Source of the DNA: Actinomycetota bacterium
Lineage (GTDB): Bacteria; Actinomycetota; Actinomycetes; Mycobacteriales; JACQDL01
DNA length: 64,000 nucleotides
NCBI GenBank assembly: GCA_016201065.1
Contig: JACQDL010000014.1
Coordinates: 35,547-99,546 of the forward strand
Direction of reading: 5' to 3'
In this document: in pieces, positions 1 through 9,432 of the stretch
Numbering within the stretch: position 1 is the stretch's first letter
Layout: each line of letters opens with the position of its first letter
The notes under the pieces: generated by a model
Databases searched by the model: none
What the model saw: only the letters and a program-made list of their open reading frames with translations
What the model was told of the DNA's origin: nothing
Translations under genes and position numbers: made by a program

Positions 1-2
1 CG

Positions 3-92
3 CTGGTGATGGCCGGCGGTTCCCGCCCGAACGCCGGCTCCCGCTCGCCGGCACCCGGGACGTCCTCGGAAGCGGGTGTGGAGGTCAGATGA
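3..92 (+). CDS. C-terminal end of an upstream CDS (5' part outside window)
   Basis: Open frame LVMAGGSRPNAGSRSPAPGTSSEAGVEVR* ending in an ATGA overlap with the next start. Confidence 0.45.
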   Translation: MVMAGGSRPNAGSRSPAPGTSSEAGVEVR

Positions 93-1042
93 GCAAGAAC
101 TCAGGCGACACCCGACCGAGGACGAGGTCCGCCCCGGGCGCGGCCAGGCCATCCACCGCACCGCCATCGGGACGAGCTTCCATACCGTGGCTGCTGGTCG
201 GCGGCGTGGTCGCTGCGGTGATCATCGTCGGCGGGACGGCCTTCGTCGCCGGGTCCCGCAACCCGGCAGGCGGTGGGGGACCGACCGCCGCCGGTGACGA
301 GTTCGGGCATATCCACGGTCTGTCCATCGACCCGGCCAGCCGGACGGTGTACGCGGCGACCCACCACGGGCTCTTCCGGGTGGCCGGCGAACACTCGGTC
401 GTCCGGGTCTCCACGCAGGCCCCGGACCTGATGGGCTTCGCGGTGGTCGGCCCCGGGCACTTCCTGGCGTCGGGCCATCCCGGCACCGGCGACGGCGGCC
501 CGGCCGACCTCGGCCTGGTCGAGTCGACCGACGGGGGCGTCACCTGGCGCACCCTCTCGCTCCCGGGGGCGGCCGACTTCCACGGTCTGCGCGCCGCCCA
601 CGGCGCGGTCTACGGCTACAGCGCGCGAGACGCCACGTTCATGGTCAGCACCGACCGGCGTACCTGGCAGCGGCGGGCCACGGTCCCGATGGGTGCCTTC
701 GCGGTCAGCCCCACCGAGGCGGACACGATCCTGGCCGTGGGGCGGGACGGGCTGATGCGTTCGACCGATGGCGGGCGTACCTGGCTACAGGTCGGCGACG
801 CCCCGCAGTTCACCGTCCTGACCTGGGACCAGAGCCCGGAGATCTGGGGAGGCGATCTGGCCGGGATCGTGTGGCGCTCGACCGACGGTGGCACGAAGTG
901 GTCGCGGCGCGGCGCGCTGCCCGCCCCTCCCGAGGCGCTGGCCACGCATGGCGGCACCGTCTACGCGGCCGTCGACGGGGCCCGGATCCTCGCCAGCACG
1001 GACGGCGGCGCCACCTGGCAGGTGACGTACAGCCCCGGGTGA
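89..1042 (+). CDS. Secreted/membrane-anchored BNR-like beta-propeller protein (F510_1955-type glycosylhydrolase family)
   Basis: N-terminal TM anchor; repeated STDGGxTW Asp-box motifs; HIHGLSIDP start of the propeller. Confidence 0.75.
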   Translation: MSKNSGDTRPRTRSAPGAARPSTAPPSGRASIPWLLVGGVVAAVIIVGGTAFVAGSRNPAGGGGPTAAGDEFGHIHGLSIDPASRTVYAATHHGLFRVAGEHSVVRVSTQAPDLMGFAVVGPGHFLASGHPGTGDGGPADLGLVESTDGGVTWRTLSLPGAADFHGLRAAHGAVYGYSARDATFMVSTDRRTWQRRATVPMGAFAVSPTEADTILAVGRDGLMRSTDGGRTWLQVGDAPQFTVLTWDQSPEIWGGDLAGIVWRSTDGGTKWSRRGALPAPPEALATHGGTVYAAVDGARILASTDGGATWQVTYSPG

Positions 1043-1105
1043 TCCCAGCTCACGCGGCAGAGGTGGCCGGACGCCTCGCTAAGCAGGGCGCACCGCGCAC
1101 CGCCT

Positions 1106-2707
1106 ATGCTCGCCGGCATGTCATTGACGGTGCCCGGGCATGCCGCGGTGCCGTCCTCCTGCTCGCCGGACCCGCCCGACCGTCGGGATGTGTGGCTGCC
1201 CGCCATCCAGCCCGCGTTCGCGGCGCTCCGGGTCCGGATGCCATCCGATCGGGTGGCATCGTGGCTGGCCACGACGGTCGTGACCGCGCTGGCCGGCGTG
1301 ATCAGGTTCTGGGGCCTGGGCTACCCCAAGGGGATGGTCTTCGACGAGGTGTACTACGCGACCGAGGCGCGCGAGATGCTCCTCAACGGCGGATACGAGA
1401 ACAACCCCGGCTACCTGTTCATCGTCCATCCCCCACTCGGGAAATGGCTCATCGTGCTCGGTGAGCGGCTGTTCGGGCACACCGAGCTCGGCTGGCGGGT
1501 GCCTTCGGCGGTGGCCGGCACGCTGGCCGTGCTGATCCTGGTCCGGCTGGTCCGGCGGATGACCCGCTCCACCCTGCTCGGCGGTGTCGCCGGGCTGCTG
1601 CTGGCCCTCGACGGACTCTCGGTGGTGCACAGCCGGGTCGCGCTGCTGGATGTCTTCCTCCAGCTCCTGGTGCTGGCCGGGTTCGCCTGCCTGGTGCTGG
1701 ACCGGGACGCGGTGCGCTCCCGGCTGGCCCGGATGGTGGGAGCCGGCGACGTCCGGGCCCTCGGTCCCGGGCTGGGCCCCCGACCGTGGCGGCTGCTGGG
1801 CGGGGTGCTGCTCGGGGCGGGCTGCGGGGTCAAGTGGAGCGCGGTGTACTTCCTGGCGGGATTCGCCGTGCTGTCACTGCTGTGGGACCGGGCGGCCCGC
1901 CGTTCGATCGGGGTACCCAGACCCACGGCGGGGACGGTGCTGCGCGACGCGCCGTGGGCCCTGTGGGCGATGTTGGTGGTACCGCTGCTGGCCTACCTGG
2001 CAACCTGGACCGGCTGGTTCCTCTCCGAGAACGCGTGGAACCGGCACTGGGCGGAGGCCAACCCGGCAGGCTGGGCATTGTCGGGGATCACCACCCCGAG
2101 CCGCTGGCCGTTCCTGCCGGACGCGGTGCGGTCCCTCGTCCAGTACCACGGCTGGATTCTGCACTTCCACGATGAGCTGTCCCAGGCGCACCCCTACCAG
2201 TCGATGCCCTGGGCCTGGCTGGTGGACGGACGGCCGGTGTCGTACTACTACCCGCCGCAGACCGAGGTGCCGCAGACCTGTGGCGCGACGAGCTGCGTGC
2301 GGGAGATCCTCGCGGTCGGCACGCCGGCTCTGTGGTGGGCCTTCCTGCCGGCGCTGGTCTGGACGGCGTGGCTGGTCATCTCCCGGCGGGACTGGCGGGC
2401 GGGCGCGGTGTGGGTGGCGTTCGGTGCCGGCTGGCTGAGCTGGATGATCAACCTGGATCGGACGATGTTCTTCTTCTACATGCTGCCGCTGGTGCCGTTC
2501 CTGGTCATCGCGGTGGCCATGGCGCTCGGTGACGTGCTCGGCCCGCATGGTGCCGGCAAGGTCCGACGCCGGATCGGGGCGACCGCGCTGAGCGGCTACC
2601 TCGCCCTGGTCGTGATGAACTTCGTCTGGCTGCACCCGATCCTGGTCGGCAACCTGATCACCTTCGACCGGTGGCAGTCGGAGATGTGGTTCCCCTCCTG
2701 GATCTGA
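1106..2707 (+). CDS. Dolichyl-phosphate-mannose--protein mannosyltransferase (Pmt family)
   Basis: Motifs FDEVYYA, HPPLGKWLI, LLALDGLSVVHSRVALLD; multiple TM segments; exact start uncertain. Confidence 0.88.
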   Translation: MLAGMSLTVPGHAAVPSSCSPDPPDRRDVWLPAIQPAFAALRVRMPSDRVASWLATTVVTALAGVIRFWGLGYPKGMVFDEVYYATEAREMLLNGGYENNPGYLFIVHPPLGKWLIVLGERLFGHTELGWRVPSAVAGTLAVLILVRLVRRMTRSTLLGGVAGLLLALDGLSVVHSRVALLDVFLQLLVLAGFACLVLDRDAVRSRLARMVGAGDVRALGPGLGPRPWRLLGGVLLGAGCGVKWSAVYFLAGFAVLSLLWDRAARRSIGVPRPTAGTVLRDAPWALWAMLVVPLLAYLATWTGWFLSENAWNRHWAEANPAGWALSGITTPSRWPFLPDAVRSLVQYHGWILHFHDELSQAHPYQSMPWAWLVDGRPVSYYYPPQTEVPQTCGATSCVREILAVGTPALWWAFLPALVWTAWLVISRRDWRAGAVWVAFGAGWLSWMINLDRTMFFFYMLPLVPFLVIAVAMALGDVLGPHGAGKVRRRIGATALSGYLALVVMNFVWLHPILVGNLITFDRWQSEMWFPSWI

Positions 2708-2748
2708 CGGTGCTCCTGGATCCGACGGTGCTCCTGGATCCGACGGTG
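2695..2748 (+). repeat. Three tandem copies of an 18-bp unit (CTCCTGGATCYGACGGTG) across the pmt stop codon
   Basis: Direct reading: copy 1 has TGA where copies 2 and 3 have CGA. Confidence 0.9.
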
Positions 2749-2766
2749 CGGCTCTGAGCACGCCGC

Positions 2767-4269
2767 CTAACGGTCACTCGTCATGAGCTCCGGCTCATAC
2801 CCGGACCGGCTCGCCGGGATCGTCACCCGCGGGCCGCCGCCCGAGGTGGGCAGCAGGGTGGACAGCCCGGCGGCAACGGCGACCAGCGCGAGGTCAACCG
2901 CGAGGACCCAACCGAGGGCGTACAGGAAGCCGGTCCGGTCCGCCCGGATACCGAGCACGGCGAAGAAGAGCTCACCGAGCGTGGCCACGCCCAGGGCGCT
3001 GGCGAACTGTTGCGCGGTGGTCAGCACACCCGCCGCCGACCCTGCCCGCAGCGGGTCGACGCCGGTGAGCACCACCCCGATCAGGGACGGCACGATCAGG
3101 CCGTTCCCCATCCCGACCACGGCCATCGGGACCGCCATCCGCAGCGGGCTGACCGACGCGCCGGAAAGCGAGACCTCCACCAGCAACGTCAGCAGGCCCG
3201 TGCCGCTGACCAGCGTGCCGACGGTGATCACCCGCGCGCCGTACCGGGCCACGGCGCCCCGGGCAAGCATCGAGGTGATCGCGAACGCCGCACCGAGCGG
3301 CCCGAAGGTCAGGCCGGCCTCCAGCGGCGACAGCCGCAGGCCCGACTGCAGGACCAGGGTCAGGGCGAACATGAAGCTGCCGAAGAACGCCATGATCGCC
3401 ACGTTGACCGCGAGGCCGGCGGAAAAATGCCGGTTGCGGAAGAGCGCAGGATCGATGACCGGCTGGCCACCGCGCAGGTGCAGCGCCCGCTCCCACGCCA
3501 ACGTGCCGATGAGCACCGGGACGGCGACGGCGGGAGCCACCAGGGTCCACACCGGCCACCCCTCGCTGCGTCCGAGCACCAGCGGCACCAGAACCAACGC
3601 GACAGCGAGCGAGACGCCGACCGAACCGACGGGGTCCAGCCGAGGCCGCTTCGCGGCTGCGGCCGGCGGCAGCCAGCGGCTGGCCAGGGCGATCACGACC
3701 AGGCCGATCGGCAGGTTGACCAGGAAGATCGCCCGCCAGCCGAGCCCGAACAGGTCGGCGTCCAGCAACACCCCGCCCAGCACCTGGCCGGCCACCGAGC
3801 CAACCCCGACCGTGACCCCGAACCAGGACAGCGCCTTCGGGCGTTCCACGCCCGGGAACGTCGCCGTGATCAGCGCGAGCACCTGGGGCACCATCGCCGC
3901 AGCGGCGAACCCCTGGAACAACCGAGCCGCGACGAGCTGCCCCGGGCTGGCCGCCACCCCACACAGCACCGACGCGACGGTGAAGGCGCCCATGCCGAGC
4001 ACGAACAGCCGGCGGTACCCGAACAGGTCGCCCAACCGGCCGCCGGTGATCAGTCCGCTGGCGTAGGCGAAGGCGTACCCGCCGACGATGAGCTCCAGGG
4101 CCACGTCGGTGGCGTGCAGCTCGGTCCGCACCGACGGCGCGGCGACATTGACGACGAAGAAGTCGAACAGCGACATGAAGATCGCGGACAGGACAACCGG
4201 GAGCATCTGCCACCGGCGGGGATCGGGCGGTGCGTCGGTCACGACTCTCCTCGCTGGCCCCATGGCCAA
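2767..4269 (-). CDS. MFS transporter, DHA2/EmrB-QacA-like drug efflux
   Basis: ~14 TM segments, typical MFS motif GGRLGDLFGYRRLF; start may be internal (GTG near 4242). Confidence 0.85.
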   Translation of the reverse strand: MAMGPARRVVTDAPPDPRRWQMLPVVLSAIFMSLFDFFVVNVAAPSVRTELHATDVALELIVGGYAFAYASGLITGGRLGDLFGYRRLFVLGMGAFTVASVLCGVAASPGQLVAARLFQGFAAAAMVPQVLALITATFPGVERPKALSWFGVTVGVGSVAGQVLGGVLLDADLFGLGWRAIFLVNLPIGLVVIALASRWLPPAAAAKRPRLDPVGSVGVSLAVALVLVPLVLGRSEGWPVWTLVAPAVAVPVLIGTLAWERALHLRGGQPVIDPALFRNRHFSAGLAVNVAIMAFFGSFMFALTLVLQSGLRLSPLEAGLTFGPLGAAFAITSMLARGAVARYGARVITVGTLVSGTGLLTLLVEVSLSGASVSPLRMAVPMAVVGMGNGLIVPSLIGVVLTGVDPLRAGSAAGVLTTAQQFASALGVATLGELFFAVLGIRADRTGFLYALGWVLAVDLALVAVAAGLSTLLPTSGGGPRVTIPASRSGYEPELMTSDR

Positions 4270-4270
4270 A

Positions 4271-4307
4271 GTTCGATACTCATCGCAACATACGACAACT
4301 ATCGAAC
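4271..4307. promoter_or_regulatory. Palindromic operator candidate GTTCGATA-N21-TATCGAAC between divergent MFS and ArsR genes
   Basis: Perfect 8-bp inverted repeat in the divergent intergenic region. Confidence 0.6.
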
Positions 4308-4336
4308 ATTCGCCACGACGGTACTACCCTCGACCG

Positions 4337-4672
4337 GTGACCGAACCCCTGCCCCAACCAGCAATGCGCGAGCTGAACCTGACCAGCGTGCTGGCTGCGC
4401 TGGCCGATCCGGGCCGGCTGGCGACCGTCCGCGCGCTGGCCGCCACTGGCGAGGCGTGCTGCGGCCAGGTCCAGGCCATGGCCGGGCTGGAATGCGGCAA
4501 GTCAACGATGTCGCACCACCTGAGGGTGCTCCGCACGGCGGGTATCACGACGACCCGGGTCGACGGCACCCACCGCTGGGTGTCGCTGCGCCGCACCGAA
4601 CTGGACGCGCGGTTCCCCGGACTTCTCGCCGCCGTGCTCGCCGAGGGCGCATCCCCGGTCCGGCCGTTCTGA
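4337..4672 (+). CDS. ArsR-family HTH transcriptional regulator
   Basis: HTH core ADPGRLATVRALA...KSTMSHHLRVLRTAGI; GTG start. Confidence 0.85.
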   Translation: MTEPLPQPAMRELNLTSVLAALADPGRLATVRALAATGEACCGQVQAMAGLECGKSTMSHHLRVLRTAGITTTRVDGTHRWVSLRRTELDARFPGLLAAVLAEGASPVRPF

Positions 4673-4704
4673 CCGCCGCCTGCCTCTCCAGGCAGGCGGC
4701 GGTC
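4671..4704. terminator. Bidirectional hairpin terminator candidate
   Basis: Perfect 15-bp stem GACCGCCGCCTGCCT / AGGCAGGCGGCGGTC, 4-nt loop, between convergent genes. Confidence 0.75.
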
Positions 4705-4717
4705 AGAACGGCGGCGG

Positions 4718-4915
4718 TCAGCCGCTCTTGCGCCGGAACGCGCGCTTGCCGCGCGCCGGGCCGTGCGTGCCGTGGATCTTCGACGCTCCGGTCCCGTCCC
4801 CATCGGCGGCCCGGTCCGCCTGTTGGTCGCGCTTGCGCTCCAAGACCTCACGGAACTTCTGCTTGACGTCGTCCGCGGACTCGCCGGACTCGCCGGACTC
4901 GGGTGCGGTGTCCAT
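4718..4915 (-). CDS. DUF5302-like small protein
   Basis: Small charged protein [14 protein letters not shown]...KRAFRRKSG, typical actinobacterial DUF5302. Confidence 0.7.
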   Translation of the reverse strand: MDTAPESGESGESADDVKQKFREVLERKRDQQADRAADGDGTGASKIHGTHGPARGKRAFRRKSG

Positions 4916-5026
4916 TCGGACCTCCAGGGTTGGGCAGCCAGGTACAGCCTGTCATGACCGCCGCCGGGCCCGCGAGCAGGTCCCCGGCCGGAGCCGGGCA
5001 CGGCCCGATCCGGCCCGGGACCCGGG

Positions 5027-6205
5027 TCACCGGCCGGTCAGCCCCCGCATCGCGGCGCGATCGAGCGCGGCACGGGGATTACCCAGGGCGAAGACGCCGA
5101 CGGCCCGGGCGTTGCGCTGATCAACGCCGACGAACGACGAGGCACCCAGAACCCCTCCGTTGTGCCAGGCGACGCCGTCCCGCTCGAAGAAGTGCCACGC
5201 CATCCCGATCTGCGCCCGCCATGTCCTCACCTGCGGCACCAGGGTCATCCGGGTCGCGGCGAGCACGGCGTCCCGCGGCCCGGCGGCCGGACCATCCGCC
5301 GGGCCAGGCCGGACCGCCTCGGTGAGCAGCCCCAGCCAGGCGGCCAGATCAGGCCCGCTCATCCACAGTCCGCCCGCAGGGGCGAACGCCGCCAGGTCCC
5401 ACGGCGGGACCGGCCGGCCACCCCTGCCGACCAGGACCGCTCGGGGTGCGGCCATCGCGGTCGGCGCGGCCGTTGCGGTCAACCCCGCCGGCAGGAGTAC
5501 CCGTTCGGTCAGGGCCTGCTCCCAGGAGGTGCCCAGGCTGCGGGCCAGGGCAAGCCCAAGGACCGCGAAGCCGAAGTTCGAGTAGCGGGGTGCCGCATCC
5601 CGTCCGGCGCGCACCCGGTCACGATGTTCGGCGACGGCCCGGAGCAGCCGCGCGGTGTCCATGGTCCGGTAGGGGTCCTTCCGGTCGACGTGGCGGCGCA
5701 TCCCATGGGGCACCCGGGGCAGACCGGACCGGTGGCTGACCAGGTCCCGGAGGGTCACCGGGCGGCCACCGACCCGCAGCGGTACCGCCAGGACGTCCTC
5801 GACCGGCCCGTCCAGCTCCACCTCACCGGTCGCCACCGCCTGGGCCAGCAGAGTCGCGGTGAACACCTTGGTGATCGACCCGATCTGGAACACCGGTCCC
5901 CCGTCGGCGGGCACTCCGGTCACGCAGGGTGAGGCCCCGCCCGGTGCCCCGTTCGTCAACGGCGGCAGCGTGGTCCACGTCCCGGCCGTCCAGGTATGCG
6001 GTCCGGTCTCGTCGACCGCGACGGCCAGGATCCCACCGAACGGCCTGGGCACCAGGGGCCCGAACGCGGCCTCGAGTACCTCGTCGGCGGGCGCCGACCC
6101 GAGCGTGGCGACCGGATGGGCGTGCCGCCGCCGTCGCCTGGTGCGGGTGGTGGCCACGGTGTTGACCTCGCGATCGTCGGGTGTGATGGCTGGGTCCGGG
6201 CTCAT
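5027..6205 (-). CDS. Beta-lactamase family serine hydrolase (class C-like/DD-peptidase fold)
   Basis: SxxK (SITK), YxN (YSN), HNG motif. Confidence 0.85.
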   Translation of the reverse strand: MSPDPAITPDDREVNTVATTRTRRRRRHAHPVATLGSAPADEVLEAAFGPLVPRPFGGILAVAVDETGPHTWTAGTWTTLPPLTNGAPGGASPCVTGVPADGGPVFQIGSITKVFTATLLAQAVATGEVELDGPVEDVLAVPLRVGGRPVTLRDLVSHRSGLPRVPHGMRRHVDRKDPYRTMDTARLLRAVAEHRDRVRAGRDAAPRYSNFGFAVLGLALARSLGTSWEQALTERVLLPAGLTATAAPTAMAAPRAVLVGRGGRPVPPWDLAAFAPAGGLWMSGPDLAAWLGLLTEAVRPGPADGPAAGPRDAVLAATRMTLVPQVRTWRAQIGMAWHFFERDGVAWHNGGVLGASSFVGVDQRNARAVGVFALGNPRAALDRAAMRGLTGR

Positions 6206-7290
6206 GGCAGATCATGGGCGAGGGTGAACAGGCCGAACACCCCCGCCTGTCCGGCCGCGGTCTGCGGGACGCCAGACGTGGCACTGGTCAACCCGAACGC
6301 GACGACCCGACGTACGCCGTCCGGTCGGCGCAGCCAGTAGATCCCGGACACGACGCCAGGCTCGGAACCACCCTTGTAGCGGACCGACGCCCACCGCGCC
6401 ACCAGCTCCGGGGGAAGCCCGGGGTTGATCTGCAGGATATCCGCGACCGGGCCGAGGCCGGGCCGCTCGGTGAGCGTGTCGAGGTCGACCATCGTGCGAC
6501 ACATGTCGGCAGCGGTGGCGAACCATTCAAGGTCGTCGATGTGGCGCGGCGCGTCCGGATCGGGTGGCTGGGCGAGCGACAGCGGGATGCTCGCGACGGT
6601 CGTGCTGAGGAACGCCCGCCGGGCCGGCACCGACCGCAGCGCGAGGTACCGGTCGCCCGTGGCGGGCGAGACGAACTTCAGCCGCGCCATCTCCGCGGTG
6701 AACAGCAGCGGGATGTTCCGCTCGGCGCTGCGCGCGCCCGCCGCGACCATGGCGGCCTCGACCGTCTCGCGGCCGAGCCGGCCGATCAGATGGTCGGTCG
6801 CGGTGTTGTCGGACTCGGAGATCATCAGTTCCGCGTACCGGCGCAGGGTCACCGGGGTCCCGGTGCGCATCTGGTACGTCGTCCCGCTGGGATCGCTGCG
6901 GTAGCGGTCGGCGACCGGAAAGGTCTCGTCCCACCGAGCGCGCCCGGCCCCGATCTGCCGCGCCAGCGCGTCGAGCACCCACAGCTTGAACGCCGAGGCG
7001 AGCGGGAACACCTGGCCGGGGCGGAGGGCACGCAGCTCGCGGCAGGTGCCGCCGGTGACATCAAAGACCCCGTAGGTTGCCCGCGCCGACACGCTGCGCA
7101 ACGCGGCGTCGACCTGGGACGGCGACAGCGGGCCGGTGGGCGGCGCCGGTGCCGTGGCCGTCGGGGTGGTCGGGCGGGCCTGGCCGGGTGTCGGGGAGGC
7201 CGCACCACCGCACGCCGCCAGGGACAGGCTCCCGGCCACCACGATGCGGAGGAGTTGGCCGCCGGTGCGGTCACAGATACTCATGATCAC
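6202..7290 (-). CDS. Lipoprotein serine hydrolase of class A beta-lactamase fold
   Basis: Lipobox LAAC, SAFK, SDN, YKGG motifs. Confidence 0.85.
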   Translation of the reverse strand: MIMSICDRTGGQLLRIVVAGSLSLAACGGAASPTPGQARPTTPTATAPAPPTGPLSPSQVDAALRSVSARATYGVFDVTGGTCRELRALRPGQVFPLASAFKLWVLDALARQIGAGRARWDETFPVADRYRSDPSGTTYQMRTGTPVTLRRYAELMISESDNTATDHLIGRLGRETVEAAMVAAGARSAERNIPLLFTAEMARLKFVSPATGDRYLALRSVPARRAFLSTTVASIPLSLAQPPDPDAPRHIDDLEWFATAADMCRTMVDLDTLTERPGLGPVADILQINPGLPPELVARWASVRYKGGSEPGVVSGIYWLRRPDGVRRVVAFGLTSATSGVPQTAAGQAGVFGLFTLAHDLP

Positions 7291-7395
7291 ACGCTAGGAA
7301 CGCGCGCCGTCCCGGTCGCCAGGGCAGGCCCGCGGATCGGGCTGCGTGTTGGCACGTAGGCGGCAACGGCCCCATGGATGTCAGGATGATCGTCG

Positions 7396-9432
7396 ATGAA
7401 CCGGTGGACGCAGGTGACGGTCGCCGCCATGGCCACGGTGGCCGTGGCGGTCGCCCTCGTCGCCCAACAGCGCGTCGCCCGACTCCCGGACGACCGCGTT
7501 GACCTGGCGGCCGGACCGCTCGACCCACACCGCGGCGCCCTCGATCGTCACACCGACACCGTGTTGCGGACCATGCGTGGTGACCCGGGTGCCTTCGAGG
7601 AGTTGCGCCGGTCCCTGACCCCGCAGGCCCGCACCTCGATCGACGACGCAGCCATCAGGCAGGTCGTCGCCTTCACCCGGGAGGAGCTCCCGCTCCAGCT
7701 GCGGGGCGTCAGCAAACGGACACCGGACACTCTCGACGTGCTGCTGCAGCTCCGATCCGGTCCGGTAGCGCTGTCGGTGGCCACGGTGACCGGAACAGGC
7801 CCGACCGGCCCAGATACGCGCATCGTCGGGCTGTTGCTGACGCCGGCTCAGCCTGGGCGCAGTCCGCTGGGCGCTGCCGAGCTGGCGCTGCTGGCAGCCG
7901 CCGGCCTGCTCATGATCGGGCTCGGCCTCAGTCGCAGCCTCAGCGCGCCCCGGTACCTGGCCGCGGGAGCGGCGACGGTCGGCTCCCTCGCGGAACTCAC
8001 CCCGTGGGCGGCAACGCAGACCGCGGCGTTGTTCGCCGTACCCGCGGCGTTGGTCGGGACGGTCGGTGCGCTGCGGCTGGGCCGGGCGGCGCTGGCGGCC
8101 ACGGCCGTCGCGGCGGCGGGGTCTCTGCTGCCGTTGCTCGCCGTCGACACGGGCGGCTTCGCGGCGCCTGCCCATCTGTGGCCGGTCCCAGCGCTCGTCG
8201 GGCACTCGGCTGTCCTCTCGGCCGGCGCCGCCTCGGCGGCATTGGCCGCGGCGCTTGTGGTGGCCGGAGCCCTGGTCCGCCGCTACCTGACGTCCGCGCG
8301 CGCCGGACGCCGGGCGCTGGTCCCCGTCACGGTGGGTGCGCTGGCGGGCTGCGCCGCCGTGATCATCGTGGCATCCAGCCAGCTGCTGCATCCGGCGACG
8401 ATCGATCTGACCCCCAGTGGCTGGCTCGCGGTGGCGCTGCTCGCCGCCGCCGCCGGGCAGGTAGCCGCCAGGGTCCGGCGGCGCTACGACCTGTCCGACG
8501 TCGCGACGATGGTTGCCGACCTCGGTACCGCCCGTAGCAGCGATCTCTCGTCCCTGCTCGGTCGCGCCCTGGACGATCCCGGGGCCCGCCTCGTCTACTG
8601 GACGGGCGCCCGGTACGTGACCCCCGGGGGAGACGCGGTGGTCCTCCCCGCATCGCCACGCGCTTACACGCTGCTGAAGGCCTCCGACGAGCCGCTGGGC
8701 GCGGTCCTGCACGACCCGGCCGTGCACGTCGATCCCGAGCGGGTCTACGTCACCTGCGCGGCAATCCGGCTGGCGCTGGAGAACGAACGGCTCACCGCGC
8801 GGACCAGGGCGCAGCTGAGCGAGGTGCGGGCCAGCCGCGCCCGCCTGCTGCACGCCGAGCAGACCGCCCAGGCGCGGCTTGAGCGCGACCTGCACGACGG
8901 CGCCCAGCAACGGCTGACCGCGGCCCTGCTGGCCGTCCGGATGGTGCAGGCCCGGCAGCGCCCGACGAGCCCAGCGGTCGCGGCCGAACTGGAGCCCATC
9001 GTCAGCGAGATCGCCGCGGCGATCCAGCAGATCCGGGAGCTGGCCCGCGGCGTGCGCCCGGCCATCCTCGACCACGGCCTCACGGCAGCAGTCGACTCGC
9101 TCGCAGAGCTCAGCCCGGTCCCGGTGACCGTCCACTCCGACGGCGGTCGCTGCCCGGCGGACATCGAGACGATCGCCTACTTCGTGGTGAGCGAGGCCCT
9201 CACCAACATCGCCAACCACGCGCGGGCCACCCATGCCGAGGTGCGGATCACGACCTCGCCGGCACTGCTCCGCCTGGTGGTCACGGACGATGGTCGCGGC
9301 GGCGCGAGGGCCGGGACCGGCTCCGGGCTGACCGGCGTCGTCGACCGGGTCGACGCCTGCGGTGGGCGGGTCGAGCTGACCAGCGCGCCAGGGGCGGGGA
9401 CCACGATCACCATGGAGCTGCCGTGCCGGTGA
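7396..9432 (+). CDS. Sensor histidine kinase (HisKA_3, NarX/LiaS type)
   Basis: ERDLHDGAQQRLTAALL, HATPase motifs EALTNIANHA and DDGRGGA. Confidence 0.92.
   Translation: MNRWTQVTVAAMATVAVAVALVAQQRVARLPDDRVDLAAGPLDPHRGALDRHTDTVLRTMRGDPGAFEELRRSLTPQARTSIDDAAIRQVVAFTREELPLQLRGVSKRTPDTLDVLLQLRSGPVALSVATVTGTGPTGPDTRIVGLLLTPAQPGRSPLGAAELALLAAAGLLMIGLGLSRSLSAPRYLAAGAATVGSLAELTPWAATQTAALFAVPAALVGTVGALRLGRAALAATAVAAAGSLLPLLAVDTGGFAAPAHLWPVPALVGHSAVLSAGAASAALAAALVVAGALVRRYLTSARAGRRALVPVTVGALAGCAAVIIVASSQLLHPATIDLTPSGWLAVALLAAAAGQVAARVRRRYDLSDVATMVADLGTARSSDLSSLLGRALDDPGARLVYWTGARYVTPGGDAVVLPASPRAYTLLKASDEPLGAVLHDPAVHVDPERVYVTCAAIRLALENERLTARTRAQLSEVRASRARLLHAEQTAQARLERDLHDGAQQRLTAALLAVRMVQARQRPTSPAVAAELEPIVSEIAAAIQQIRELARGVRPAILDHGLTAAVDSLAELSPVPVTVHSDGGRCPADIETIAYFVVSEALTNIANHARATHAEVRITTSPALLRLVVTDDGRGGARAGTGSGLTGVVDRVDACGGRVELTSAPGAGTTITMELPCR

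Noticed and set aside
3010-4866. 618-aa plus-strand ORF
   Set aside because: Antisense to the MFS gene; Arg/Gln/Asp-rich shadow translation
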